DNA of 49,648 nucleotides from an uncultured Butyrivibrio sp. (GTDB lineage Bacteria > Bacillota > Clostridia > Lachnospirales > Lachnospiraceae): positions 56,336-105,983 of the forward strand of contig CAJTON010000005.1 of assembly GCA_910577605.1 (NCBI GenBank). Reading direction: 5' to 3'. Shown piece after piece: positions 34,357 through 42,444 of this stretch. A program made the position numbers and the translations under genes. Positions within the stretch are counted from its first letter, which is position 1. Each line of letters begins with the position of its first letter. Under the pieces are notes generated by a model. That model searched no databases and was not told where the DNA came from. It saw nothing but the letters and a program-made list of their open reading frames with translations.

Positions 34357-35040
34357 ATGAAATATAAAGCAATTTTTTTCGACCGCGACGGCACCCTTAC
34401 ATATTTTGACCCTGAAAAGGAAAACTGGCGCGACAGCATTATAAGCGAATGGAGCAAAAAGCCCTTTGAGCTTCCCTACGATAAGATGATGAAGCTTTTT
34501 GAGCTTGCGGCAGAGGGCAGAAATCCGTGGTACAGAACCGTTGACGACGAACGCGGATTTTTCAAAAGATATTACAGACTTTTGCTTAAGGGAGAAGGCG
34601 TTTCGGAAAATCTCGACAGCCGGGCGGCGCTTTTATTTAACGAGCTTTGGGGCGGCAGAGCGCAGCTATTATTTCCTGAAACGATCGAGGTTCTGGAATA
34701 TTTTTACAGTCGCGGATATAAAATGGGCGTGATAAGCGACACTTCGCCGTCGCTTGAATATACCTTACAGCAGCTTGGCATCGCTAAATATTTTACTTCG
34801 TTTACCGCAAGCTCATTGGTCGGCGCAGGGAAACCAAGCCCCGTCATTTTCAACGCGGCGCTGAACGCTCAGGGCGTTTCGGCGCGCGAAAGCATATATG
34901 TGGACGACTATAAACCGGAAGCCGACGGAGCGAGGGAGCAGGGCTTTACTTCTTTTCTGATAGACCGCGACGGCAAAAATGACGGTAAATGGAGTATTCA
35001 AAGCCTTAGACAGTTGATCGAGTTTGCGGAGAAGGGCTGA
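34357..35040 (+). CDS. HAD-family phosphatase (HAD-IA)
   Basis: 227 residues. Motif I FFDRDGTLTYF gives nucleophile Asp9 and Asp11; motif II is GVISDTSPS; the motif III lysine is in GAGKPSP; motif IV is YVDDYKPEADGA. The helical cap is inserted after motif I (about 20-95). GAGG precedes the ATG by 8 nt. It is a cytosolic phosphatase for a small phosphorylated metabolite or sugar phosphate; the substrate cannot be told from the sequence. It is a single gene with convergent neighbours. Confidence 0.88.
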   Translation: MKYKAIFFDRDGTLTYFDPEKENWRDSIISEWSKKPFELPYDKMMKLFELAAEGRNPWYRTVDDERGFFKRYYRLLLKGEGVSENLDSRAALLFNELWGGRAQLLFPETIEVLEYFYSRGYKMGVISDTSPSLEYTLQQLGIAKYFTSFTASSLVGAGKPSPVIFNAALNAQGVSARESIYVDDYKPEADGAREQGFTSFLIDRDGKNDGKWSIQSLRQLIEFAEKG

Positions 35041-35043
35041 ATA

Positions 35044-35562
35044 CTAATTTCTAGCATAAAACCTATACATCTCCTCCTTGCTGTCGTTTATATCCTTATA
35101 CAGCCTTTTTTCAACAAGCGCAAAGCCCGCTTTTTCGACAGTCCTCCAAGACGCGGTATTATCCTCCCTGACCGTCGCTATCAACTCAGGAATACCATAG
35201 TGAGAAAGAAAATACTCCGCATAGGCTTTCACGGCTTCGGCGGCATAACCGCCGCCGCGGTGCCGCGCCCCGATAAAATATGTTACGCCGACCTTATCTA
35301 GGTCGTCATAATACGAACAGCCGACAGAGCCTATCGCCTCGCCGCTTTCCTTCAAGACTACGGTATACGCCAGATACTCCGCAAGCGGGTCGTCTGTTTT
35401 GGCAAGTTCTTTTGCTTCGCGTATCCACTCTCCCATCCATTCTCCGCAGTCACGGTCAAATCCTATGTCGTTCAGGCTGCCGTCGGCAGCCATCAAAACA
35501 AAGGACTTTTCGTCCGACTCACCGACAGGACGAATCACCAGTCTGTTTGTTTCCAATATCAT
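35044..35562 (-). CDS. GNAT N-acetyltransferase (RimJ/RimL type)
   Basis: 172 residues: LETNRLVIRPVGESDEKSF is the usual start of RimL-type enzymes. GSVGCSYYD precedes the acetyl-CoA-binding region GARHRGGGYAAEAVKAYAEY, and VREDNTASWRTVEKAGF is the conserved C-terminal part. GGAGG lies before the ATG. It transfers acetyl from acetyl-CoA to an amine, either a protein N-terminus or a small molecule; the substrate is unknown. It is one of five GNAT-type genes in the right part of the window. Confidence 0.88.
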   Translation of the reverse strand: MILETNRLVIRPVGESDEKSFVLMAADGSLNDIGFDRDCGEWMGEWIREAKELAKTDDPLAEYLAYTVVLKESGEAIGSVGCSYYDDLDKVGVTYFIGARHRGGGYAAEAVKAYAEYFLSHYGIPELIATVREDNTASWRTVEKAGFALVEKRLYKDINDSKEEMYRFYARN

Positions 35563-35611
35563 ATGAATCCCTCCCTTTGTTCCCGCAAAGCGCGCCCCCG
35601 CGGGAATTATT

Positions 35612-37525
35612 TCAGTCCTGCTTTATGGTTTTATCCGTATACTTCCGCTCCATTTCGTGACGGATCTTTCTGTTCTCAACCGTTTCAAAGATAATCGAGA
35701 AATCGTAACCGTCGGGGTACAGCTCGTCAGCCGCCACATGGAGCTTTACGCGCTTATGGTTTATCCATATTTTTTTGTCCGGAAGCTGTACCCTGAGAAC
35801 TCCTTTTTCGTTTACGGGTTCGCACACGATTCCTATCTTTTGGTCGGGAAATACAATGACGCTGTCGCCGCGCTTGAATTTCTCAAGCAGAGCATTGGCT
35901 TTCGGCGCTTTTTTCAGTTTGGAAATTCTGCCTGCGGGATTCACGGCAGTTTGACTTGCCGTAACGGTGTTGCTGCCGCGGAAACTGTAGGAGTCCACCG
36001 CCGCCTCTCCGTATGCGGCGCGAACCGCGGTTTTCAGCATATCCGCGGGCATTCCCAGGCTGTCCGCTATATAGAAAGCGCAGCTTTCGCCCGCCTCTCC
36101 GATGACCATGCGGTATGTCGGCATCAGCGTCGCCTTGTCAAAAGTCATGCGCGCGTTGACGATTCCCTGAGTGCGGTCGGCGTAATCCTTTACCTCGGGA
36201 TAATGCGTCGTGACGAGAAAAAGACAGCCGCTTTTGTGAAGCTCCTCAAGTATCGCGACGGCTATTCCCATGCCTTCCGCCGGGTCGGTACCCGAACCGA
36301 GTTCGTCCATTATGACAAGACTGTCCTTGTTTACATCGCTTAGAACCTCAAGCACGTTTTTGATGTGAGCCGAGAAGGTTGACAGATTCTCCGAAAGGCT
36401 CTGCCCGTCTCCTATATCGCAGAGATATGAGCTGCTCATGCAGATGTCCGCCTTCTGACAGGTAACGTGAAGCCCGCACTGCGCCATCATGCAGTTGAGC
36501 ATGACTGTTTTTATGGCAACCGTCTTGCCGCCCGTATTCGGTCCGGTTATAACGATTCCCCTTATGTCGCCACCGATTTCAAACCTCAAAGGCACGCTGA
36601 CGTTTATATCCATCAACGGATGCCTCGCGTCCTCCAGGACTATCCTGCGCTCCGTGTTCACCGACGGCTCCGACGCACGCAGGTCAATGCTCAGCTTGCC
36701 CTTTGAAAAAATGAAATCAAGCTTTTCAAACACGGCTATATTCTCATTCATGGCAAAGGCCGCGTCAGCCACAGCCGCCGTCAGCGTATATAGTATCCTG
36801 CACACCTCGTTTTCCTCGCTTATTTTCAGCAGATCAAGCTCCTCGTAATATGCGGCGGCTACCGAAGGCTCGATAAAAAGAGTGGCTCCGGTGGAGGATC
36901 TGTCTATGACGCTGCCGGATATTCTGAACTTGTATTCTTTTTTTACGGGAACGCATACCCTTCCGTTTCTCATGGTGCAGAAGCTGTCCGCCATGCACTC
37001 CTTATTCGAGCGCATCACCTGTTCGGCCTTCTGCCTCATCTTTTCCCCGCATATGTCGATGCGGCTTCTTATCTGCGAAAGCTCCTTTGAGGCGTAGTCG
37101 TCCACCGCGCCGTTCCTTATCTGCTTGCTGATCTCTTCTTTAAGCTCTCCGAGCGCGTCCAGATTTTCCCCGTAAAATCCAAGCTGATTTCCGCTTGAGG
37201 CCGCACGCGAAAGATAATCTTTAAGCCGACGCACGGCGGCAAGTATCTTTTCTACGCGCTCTAACTGATACGGCGTAAGACATTCGCCCTTGTCGGCGGC
37301 GAGGAGTATCTCCTTTATCTCTCCCACATTCTGTAAGGGCGGATTTCCGAGCAGCTCGATCATACTCCTCGCGTCCGTCGTGTCGCGAAGCTCTCTTCTA
37401 AGCTCGCCCTCCGACAGATAAAATTTTGCGGCTCCTATTTTCTCCTTTGCCGCGTCTGTAAGCGCAAGCTCGCTCCACTTTTCCTTTATTTTATCAAATT
37501 CCAGCATTTTTTCCGTGTTATCCAT
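35612..37525 (-). CDS. MutS2-like ATPase lacking the Smr domain
   Basis: 637 residues. A helical lever/clamp region (about 1-290) is followed by the MutS ATPase: Walker A GPNTGGKT (328-335), a STFSAH switch at about 383-388, Walker B VIMDELGSGTDPAEG (404-418) and signature histidine TTHYPEVKDY. The C-terminal KOW-like segment GDSVIVFPDQKIGIV is kept, but the protein ends shortly after, without the Smr nuclease domain that makes full MutS2 about 780 residues. Likely roles are binding of branched DNA or ribosome rescue-type functions; it may be a paralogue of a full-length mutS2 elsewhere. Confidence 0.85.
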   Translation of the reverse strand: MDNTEKMLEFDKIKEKWSELALTDAAKEKIGAAKFYLSEGELRRELRDTTDARSMIELLGNPPLQNVGEIKEILLAADKGECLTPYQLERVEKILAAVRRLKDYLSRAASSGNQLGFYGENLDALGELKEEISKQIRNGAVDDYASKELSQIRSRIDICGEKMRQKAEQVMRSNKECMADSFCTMRNGRVCVPVKKEYKFRISGSVIDRSSTGATLFIEPSVAAAYYEELDLLKISEENEVCRILYTLTAAVADAAFAMNENIAVFEKLDFIFSKGKLSIDLRASEPSVNTERRIVLEDARHPLMDINVSVPLRFEIGGDIRGIVITGPNTGGKTVAIKTVMLNCMMAQCGLHVTCQKADICMSSSYLCDIGDGQSLSENLSTFSAHIKNVLEVLSDVNKDSLVIMDELGSGTDPAEGMGIAVAILEELHKSGCLFLVTTHYPEVKDYADRTQGIVNARMTFDKATLMPTYRMVIGEAGESCAFYIADSLGMPADMLKTAVRAAYGEAAVDSYSFRGSNTVTASQTAVNPAGRISKLKKAPKANALLEKFKRGDSVIVFPDQKIGIVCEPVNEKGVLRVQLPDKKIWINHKRVKLHVAADELYPDGYDFSIIFETVENRKIRHEMERKYTDKTIKQD

Positions 37526-37571
37526 TATCTGACCTTTCCCCGCCGCAGCGGTACTGACTGAATTTTTTGCG

Positions 37572-38120
37572 CTATGTCAGCGAATCGTAAATATCGTACT
37601 TTACCGTACCCTTTATGTTTTCCAGCGCGCCCTCCTCCAATTCCTTCACCATAAGACAGCTTACGTCGGGAAGCTTTACGGATACGTCGGCATAAATCCC
37701 GAAGTCGGCAGAGGTGCGAAAGCCCCTGCTGCGGTAATTCATGGGATCTCCCTCGACAAGCACAGCCTTAAAGCTCGCTTTCTTCGCTTCGTCAAATCCG
37801 TATTCTATAAGCTCCTTTGAAATATGCCGTCTTTGCAGCTCGGTTTTCACCGCTGCCGGAGAAAGCAAAAGCAGTTCGTCCGCGTATTTTCCCTCTAAAG
37901 GAAATCTTGAAAACATCACATATCCGATTATTTCTCCCTGCCCGTCCGTCATCATAAGCTCAAGCTTGGGAAGATAATATTCCCCGCTCCGTATCTCCTC
38001 CACAAGACGGCGCACCGTCGCGCCCTCTTTTTCGTTCTGATATTCGGCAAACACCTCCTCCACAAAGTCCAGAGCTGTCTGCCTGTAACGCCCCGTCACG
38101 GGGCTTATTGTTCCGTTCAT
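37572..38120 (-). CDS. GNAT-family acetyltransferase
   Basis: 182 residues from the ATG at 38118-38120, preceded by AAAGGAGG; the frame's upstream extension runs through a terminator hairpin. It resembles predicted YhbS-type N-acetyltransferases: IIGYVMFSRF, LLLLSPAAVKTELQRRHIS around the acetyl-CoA pocket, and GDPMNYRSRGF near the C-terminus. The glycine signature of the pocket is degenerate (TELQRRHIS instead of QgkGiG). Substrate unknown. It lies downstream of a possible small RNA or attenuator at 38145-38266. Confidence 0.75.
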   Translation of the reverse strand: MNGTISPVTGRYRQTALDFVEEVFAEYQNEKEGATVRRLVEEIRSGEYYLPKLELMMTDGQGEIIGYVMFSRFPLEGKYADELLLLSPAAVKTELQRRHISKELIEYGFDEAKKASFKAVLVEGDPMNYRSRGFRTSADFGIYADVSVKLPDVSCLMVKELEEGALENIKGTVKYDIYDSLT

Positions 38121-38144
38121 GTTTTTTCCTCCTTTAATTTTTAA

Positions 38145-38266
38145 AAATAAAAACTGCGGCAGCCCCCAAAAGAGCATTACCGCAGTTTTCTGAATCGTTC
38201 ATATCGCACGGGACGCAAGGTCTCCCCGCAAAAAAAACGGCACAGCCGTAGCCATGCTTAAATTCC
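38145..38266 (-). ncRNA. candidate small RNA or attenuated leader upstream of a GNAT gene
   Basis: On the minus strand a promoter-like pair (38273-38302) is followed by about 120 nt with three stems and no coding sequence: ACGGC/GCCGT followed by eight T, GCGGGGA/TCCCGTGC, and a terminator with perfect 10-bp arms AAAACTGCGG/CCGCAGTTTT (38150-38189) followed by ATTTTT. No minus-strand gene lies further upstream, so the terminator must serve a short transcript or regulate the GNAT gene by read-through. It matches no RNA family I can name. Confidence 0.45.
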
Positions 38267-38272
38267 TACTAA

Positions 38273-38302
38273 AATATATACCGCAATATCAAGCAATTGT
38301 AA
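38273..38302 (-). promoter_or_regulatory. promoter-like element for the candidate small RNA
   Basis: Minus strand TTACAA (plus 38297-38302), 18-bp spacer, TATATT (plus 38273-38278). Two small hairpins (38303-38314 and 38315-38330) lie just upstream of the -35. The rest of 38331-38491 shows nothing I can assign. Confidence 0.4.
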
Positions 38303-38491
38303 GGCGAAAACGCCGACGGCACACGCCGTCCGCAAAAGGGCAGACTCTAACCGTAAAATCAAAAGCGCCCCGCAATATTTATTTTGCTGTTTTCTCCGTT
38401 ACAATCGCAATTAACATGCAAAATCCTCCAAAATTTTATCTTCATTTATTATATAGCCGCGAAAAGTCTAAGTCAAGCCCAAAAACAATAT

Positions 38492-38519
38492 TTGACTTAA
38501 ATCTGTTATATGATAAAAT
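38492..38519 (+). promoter_or_regulatory. promoter of the 38567 gene
   Basis: TTGACT (38492-38497), 16-bp spacer, TAAAAT (38514-38519), 48 bp upstream of the start codon. Confidence 0.6.
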
Positions 38520-38566
38520 TATGATAATCACAATGCGCGTGCAAAATTTTTGCGGGAGGAATTTTT

Positions 38567-39484
38567 ATGTCTTTTAAATCGACTGATCTAATCAAACGGC
38601 TCGACCGTGAGACCTGCGGCACCGATATTTCGGATCTGGAGGAGCGGCTTGTAGAAGCGCAGAGGAACGAGGATCTTGCGGAAATTGTAAAACTTTATTA
38701 CGGTATGGGCGTGCGCTGCATGGACTCTGGGGATCTGGACCGCGCCGTAATGTACTTTAACCGCGCGGACGCCGTTTATTCCTCGGACGACGGCATATAC
38801 GAGGAGGTTGGCGAGGAGCTTATAGACGACTGCTCCGAGCGCAGGTGCAGACTTGACGAATCTGATGCTTTTGCGCCGCTTGTTCTTCACAGCGTACAGA
38901 AAGCCGCAGAAGATCTGGACGAAACGCAGATACGCCTTGTGGGGATTCTGACGCTGGCGCGTTTCGTAAAACTCGGGGAACGCCTTTCTTTCATTCCCGG
39001 ATGTGAATCGTTAGGCGAATTAGGCGAGATAACCTCTCTTATCATGCGTTCTTTTCAGGAACCGATCTCACAGGACGGTTTTCTGTATTTGAAGGATTTC
39101 TGCGACGATTTCTATAAGTTTACGGACAGCAAATGCTTTTTTGACATAAATAATCAGACGGATGTTCCGGGCGGCGCTCCCGTTCAGGTATTCGATCTGA
39201 ACGGTCTTATGGCTATGATCGAGCTTAATCTTTACCTCGACAGCCATCTTTCGCTTTTTGCGGAAAACGAAGAGCCTGAAGTGGCGGAATGCGATTTTAT
39301 TCCCGCCGCGCTTCTGCCCGACTATTATCTGCGCACGTCAAAAAAACCTCTGGCTGAAAATCCGCGTATCCAAAAAGAGCTTGAACGCATACAGTCGGAC
39401 CTCGAATTTATAAGCAAGCGTCCGTCGTTGCAAAGTATAGCAAAACGCGTATCCGAATATTCCAGGCTTGACATTCTGCTTTAA
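38567..39484 (+). CDS. hypothetical acidic cytosolic protein with TPR-like helices
   Basis: 305 residues, not recognised. No signal peptide or membrane helix is present. The segment EIVKLYYGMGVRCMDSGDLD followed by AVMYFNRADAVY (about 40-75) resembles a single TPR repeat. The protein is rich in Asp/Glu and has a conserved-looking C-terminal helix (RIQKELERIQSDLEFISKRP). GGGAGGA lies 7 nt before the ATG. It is monocistronic, with its own promoter and a strong terminator, and could be an adaptor or scaffold protein. Confidence 0.6.
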   Translation: MSFKSTDLIKRLDRETCGTDISDLEERLVEAQRNEDLAEIVKLYYGMGVRCMDSGDLDRAVMYFNRADAVYSSDDGIYEEVGEELIDDCSERRCRLDESDAFAPLVLHSVQKAAEDLDETQIRLVGILTLARFVKLGERLSFIPGCESLGELGEITSLIMRSFQEPISQDGFLYLKDFCDDFYKFTDSKCFFDINNQTDVPGGAPVQVFDLNGLMAMIELNLYLDSHLSLFAENEEPEVAECDFIPAALLPDYYLRTSKKPLAENPRIQKELERIQSDLEFISKRPSLQSIAKRVSEYSRLDILL

Positions 39485-39506
39485 AATATGTTTAACGCAA
39501 ATAAAA

Positions 39507-39542
39507 GCGGTCCGACCTGTTTCAAGGTGTGGCCGCCTTTTT
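39507..39542. terminator. bidirectional intrinsic terminator
   Basis: Stem GCGG.CC.ACCT / AGGT..GGCCGC with small mismatches, followed by CTTTTTATT on the plus strand and TTTTATTTG on the minus strand. It serves the convergent genes at 38567-39484 and 39544-40101. Confidence 0.75.
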
Positions 39543-39543
39543 A

Positions 39544-40101
39544 TTACGCCTGCCGTATATCTTCTTTCAGAATCGCGTGCACGACCTTATCGCATATTCC
39601 CTGATTGTTTAGTCCCGCCTGCCTAAGGATCCCTTCCTGTTTCATTCCCGCCTTATCCATGACCCTGCCGGATTTGGGGTTATTCAAATCGTGCGTCGCC
39701 TCGACGCGGTTTACGCCCACCTCGTCGAACAAAAAAGCCGTGACTGCCCTTAAAGCCTCCGGCATTATACCTCTGCCCCACCATTTTCTGCCCATACAGT
39801 AGCCCACCTCAGCCGACGATACGCTTTCGTCGATCTTTACGGCGGATATGCTGCCGATGGGCTCTCCTATTTCCTTCAGCTCTATGATCCAGTTATAATA
39901 TGAAGGGTTTTCGTATTCCGGGATCCAGCTGCCGATAACCGCTCTTGTTACCTCCGGGGCAGCGTGCGGCGGCCATGTCATAAACCTTGTCACCTCCGGG
40001 TCGGACGCCCAGTTTTCGTACATTTTGACTGCGTCCTCCTCCGTAAAACGCCGAAGCGTAAGCCTTTCTGTCCCGATCGTCACCGTTCCTTTGTGTTCCA
40101 T
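39544..40101 (-). CDS. GNAT N-acetyltransferase (RimJ/RimL type)
   Basis: 185 residues. TERLTLRRFTEEDAVKMYEN is the family start; PIGSISAV, the acetyl-CoA-binding GRKWWGRGIMPEALRAV, and ATHDLNNPKSGRVMDKAGMK follow. The C-terminus GLNNQGICDKVVHAILKED is typical of the ribosomal-protein acetyltransferase-like branch. GGGAGG precedes the ATG. The real substrate may be a protein N-terminus, an aminoglycoside-like compound or a metabolite. Confidence 0.9.
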   Translation of the reverse strand: MEHKGTVTIGTERLTLRRFTEEDAVKMYENWASDPEVTRFMTWPPHAAPEVTRAVIGSWIPEYENPSYYNWIIELKEIGEPIGSISAVKIDESVSSAEVGYCMGRKWWGRGIMPEALRAVTAFLFDEVGVNRVEATHDLNNPKSGRVMDKAGMKQEGILRQAGLNNQGICDKVVHAILKEDIRQA

Positions 40102-40230
40102 AGCTCAGCCTCCCTTTTAATATGAAAAAATATGTAATGTTTCTAGATTCTATCACAGGGAAAACTTTAAGTCAACGGTACAAAATATTACTGGAATGCG
40201 CGGGAGTCGGATGATGTAATAAGTTTTATT

Positions 40231-41541
40231 ATGAACATAATACAAACAAAGTACGGAATGGTACAAGGAACAGAAATCAATAATTATACTGTATTCAAGG
40301 GAATACCTTATGCCAAACCCCCGACGGGCGATCTCAGATTCAGATACCCGGTCGAAACAAATGCGTGGGACGGCATATATCAGGCTGACAAATTTCCTCC
40401 CGCCTGTATGCAGGCTATGCCGGAAAAAGATGATTTTTATTATAAAGAGTTCGGCGCGGCAAAAAATTTCAGCGAAGACAGTCTGTATATCAACGTTTGG
40501 ACTCCCGCCGCAGACTCAGACACCATGCTTCCCGTAGCCGTCTGGCTTTACGGCGGAGCGTGCATAGGCGGATACTGCGCGGAAAAAGAATTTGACGGAG
40601 CGTAATATGCCTCGCGCGGCGTTATTCTGGTTACCTTGAATTACAGACTAGGTTTATTCGGCTTTATGTGCCATCCGCTTCTCGCGGAGGAAAATAACGG
40701 AAGCTGCGGCAATTACGGCATATTTGACCAGATAGCCGCCCTTAAATGGGTAAAAGAAAATATTAAGGCGTTTGGCGGCGATCCGGACAATATAACGCTT
40801 TTCGGGCAATCAGCAGGCTCCCTTACGGCTCAGACTCTGCTGCTTTCTCCTCTCACCAAGGGACTTTTTAACAAATGTATTTTCCAGAGCGGCGCCGGCT
40901 ACGAAAACGGTTTCTGCAAAAACCGCGCTCAAGAGGAATTTTATGATATAGGTGAAAAAGCTTTTGAACAAAGCGGCGCAAAATCAATGGAGGAGCTGAG
41001 AAAACTCCCCGCCGAAAGGCTTCTTGAAATAAGCAATAAATTAATAGAATACGCCTGTCAAACAGACAAGGGACTTGGATACGAGCCTGTGATAGACGGT
41101 CGTCTGCTTACGGGCGACAGCGAACAGAATCTTAGAGAAGGCAATTATCCCGATATTCCGATTATGCTAGGCTCTACCGCTAACGACATCTGCACTCCGC
41201 CCGGCGCAACCGTACCTATGGAAGAAAGCATTCTTCACAACGGCTGCGTAAACTGGTGCAAACACCAAAATGAACTTGGCTACAAGCCTCCTTATTTATA
41301 TTATTTTAAAAGAAGACTTCCCGGAGATAATTACGGCGCGTTCCATTCGTCGGAGTTATGGTATATGTTCGGCACACTAAATAGGTGCTGGCGTCCTTTT
41401 ACTCCTGAAGACGAATCCCTGTCCCGCCGTATGCTTGATTATTGGTGTAATTTTATCCGCACCGGAAACCCTAACGGAGACGGTTTAGAGGAGTGGACAC
41501 CGTGGACGCGCGAATCCCGAAGCGTTATGATTTTCCTTTGA
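40231..41541 (+). pseudogene. type-B carboxylesterase with an in-frame TAA
   Basis: Frame 40231-41541 (437 codons) encodes a para-nitrobenzyl/type-B carboxylesterase: FKGIPYAKPPTGDLRF, SEDSLYINVWTP, oxyanion loop VWLYGGACIGGYC, then a TAA at 40603-40605 where the family has a residue before YA(S/A)RGV. The frame continues unchanged with YRLGLFGF, nucleophile GQSAGS and a histidine in FHSSELWYMFG. GAA or CAA to TAA would explain it. The second half alone (40636 on) lacks the oxyanion loop. The C-terminus is also about 50 residues short and overlaps the next gene by 17 bp. Either a decaying gene or a single-base sequence error. Confidence 0.8.
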
Positions 41542-42094
41542 CCCAGTAATCATAATACGATATATTCTGCGCGGCGTTTATCAGCGGCTCGGCGGATTTT
41601 ACGAAGCCCGCCTTTTTCAGCGCGTCTATGCGTTCCACCGCGTAGACCGCCGCCTTAGTCGCTATGCGGTCACAGCCGAACCAGCCGTAAAACGGCTCCG
41701 TCACCAGTAACAAAATCCCGTATATCACACCGGATTCTTCGCTGCGGCTCCTCAGATCAAGTCTCAGAAGTCCGCATCCGTCATAGCAGTCCTTAGATTC
41801 CCTGCGAAACATTTCTATCGTTCCGATCGCTTTTCCCTCTTTCTTATCGACCACCGAGAAACGCACAAAGCTCCTGTTTTCACGGTACTCTATCAGCCAG
41901 TATTTTATCGTATTCTCCACGTCCTCCAGCCTTGTACAATAGAAATTGCTACCGTTGCAGTTGTCGCTGTTGAAAAAAGGCAGCGCGAATTTATCTCCGT
42001 ACACGTCCATAAGGTCTTTTGCGTCGCCTTGCTCTATAAGCCTGACGATGTAAGCGTCGTTTTCAAGCGTCGGGCATTCTTTATAAATATCCAT
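41525..42094 (-). CDS. GNAT-like acetyltransferase (divergent)
   Basis: 189 residues. AYIVRLIEQGDAKDLMDVYG resembles the start of RimJ/RimL-type GNATs, with SVVDKKEGKAIGTIEMF in the central strand. IATKAAVYAVERIDALKKAG matches the C-terminal helix and the usual GF in AGFVKS. The acetyl-CoA loop is poorly conserved (LDLRSRSEESGVIYGI), so activity is uncertain. GGAGGT lies upstream of the ATG. It is transcribed divergently from the cyclase-like gene; the promoter region between them contains the LexA-type palindrome. Confidence 0.7.
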   Translation of the reverse strand: MDIYKECPTLENDAYIVRLIEQGDAKDLMDVYGDKFALPFFNSDNCNGSNFYCTRLEDVENTIKYWLIEYRENRSFVRFSVVDKKEGKAIGTIEMFRRESKDCYDGCGLLRLDLRSRSEESGVIYGILLLVTEPFYGWFGCDRIATKAAVYAVERIDALKKAGFVKSAEPLINAAQNISYYDYWVKGKS

Positions 42095-42197
42095 TGCAAA
42101 CCTCCTGTTATTATACTAAGCGCGATAATATAAGCTTGTTTCTCCCATTATATCATTCGGAAAAATTAAACACAAAATAAATTTGAAAAAACCGAAA

Positions 42198-42215
42198 ATC
42201 GAACTTGCGTTCGAT
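42198..42215. promoter_or_regulatory. LexA/DinR-type operator (SOS box)
   Basis: Perfect 18-bp palindrome ATCGAACTTGCGTTCGAT, extending to 9-bp arms with one more base each side. It contains the GAAC-N4-GTTC core that Firmicute LexA (DinR) recognises (reported consensus CGAACRNRYGTTYG; one R position differs). The downstream promoter's -35 box lies inside it, the classic position for repression. Confidence 0.65.
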
Positions 42216-42233
42216 TTAAAAATGTGTTATTAT
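42205..42233 (+). promoter_or_regulatory. promoter of the cyclase-like gene, overlapped by the SOS box
   Basis: TTGCGT (42205-42210), 17-bp spacer, TATTAT (42228-42233) with an extended TG (TGT just before). Transcription would start near 42240, about 205 nt before the start codon. Confidence 0.6.
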
Positions 42234-42444
42234 AGGCTTACAAAATAAATTCGCTCGGTCAAAAGGTTGTATATATAAATATTTTCACCTTATTTATGTT
42301 TTTGTTTTACCTGATACAAACAAAGGCCAATGAAAAGATATTTCAATATTTTCAACCCGCAGTGAGCAAAGGAGGGAGGCCCGCACACACAAAATAAAGC
42401 AGCAATGAAACTTTGGCAAATTTTCAGGAAACGAGGTATACGAT
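42234..42444 (+). other. long AT-rich 5' leader of the cyclase-like gene
   Basis: About 205 nt with no long ORF. It contains a strong but orphan AAAGGAGGGAGG (42368-42379) with no start codon at normal distance. A 13-codon reading frame (MKLWQIFRKRGIR, 42404-42445 region) has a TGA stop that overlaps the ATG of the cyclase-like gene as ATGA, so a coupled leader peptide is possible though it has no clear ribosome site. The remaining 42095-42197 part of this gap shows nothing assignable. Confidence 0.35.

Noticed and set aside
35580..35605. Terminator after the MutS2-like gene (TCCCGC/GCGGGA stem)
   Set aside because: The stem is short and no T-run follows on the minus strand; it overlaps the region just before the next gene's ribosome site.
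38145..38266. Possible small SRP RNA on the minus strand
   Set aside because: The conserved GGAAGGAAGCA-type apical loop is absent; only a short GGGGAG segment is similar.
38160..38270. Resemblance to a cyclic-di-GMP riboswitch on the plus strand (GACGCAA at 38212-38218)
   Set aside because: The tetraloop-receptor pair and the second conserved strand are missing, and the next plus-strand gene starts 300 bp further with its own promoter.
18430..40605. Stop-codon recoding as an explanation for the two interrupted genes
   Set aside because: One stop is TAG and the other TAA, the same stops end intact genes throughout the window, and no recoding signal was noticed.
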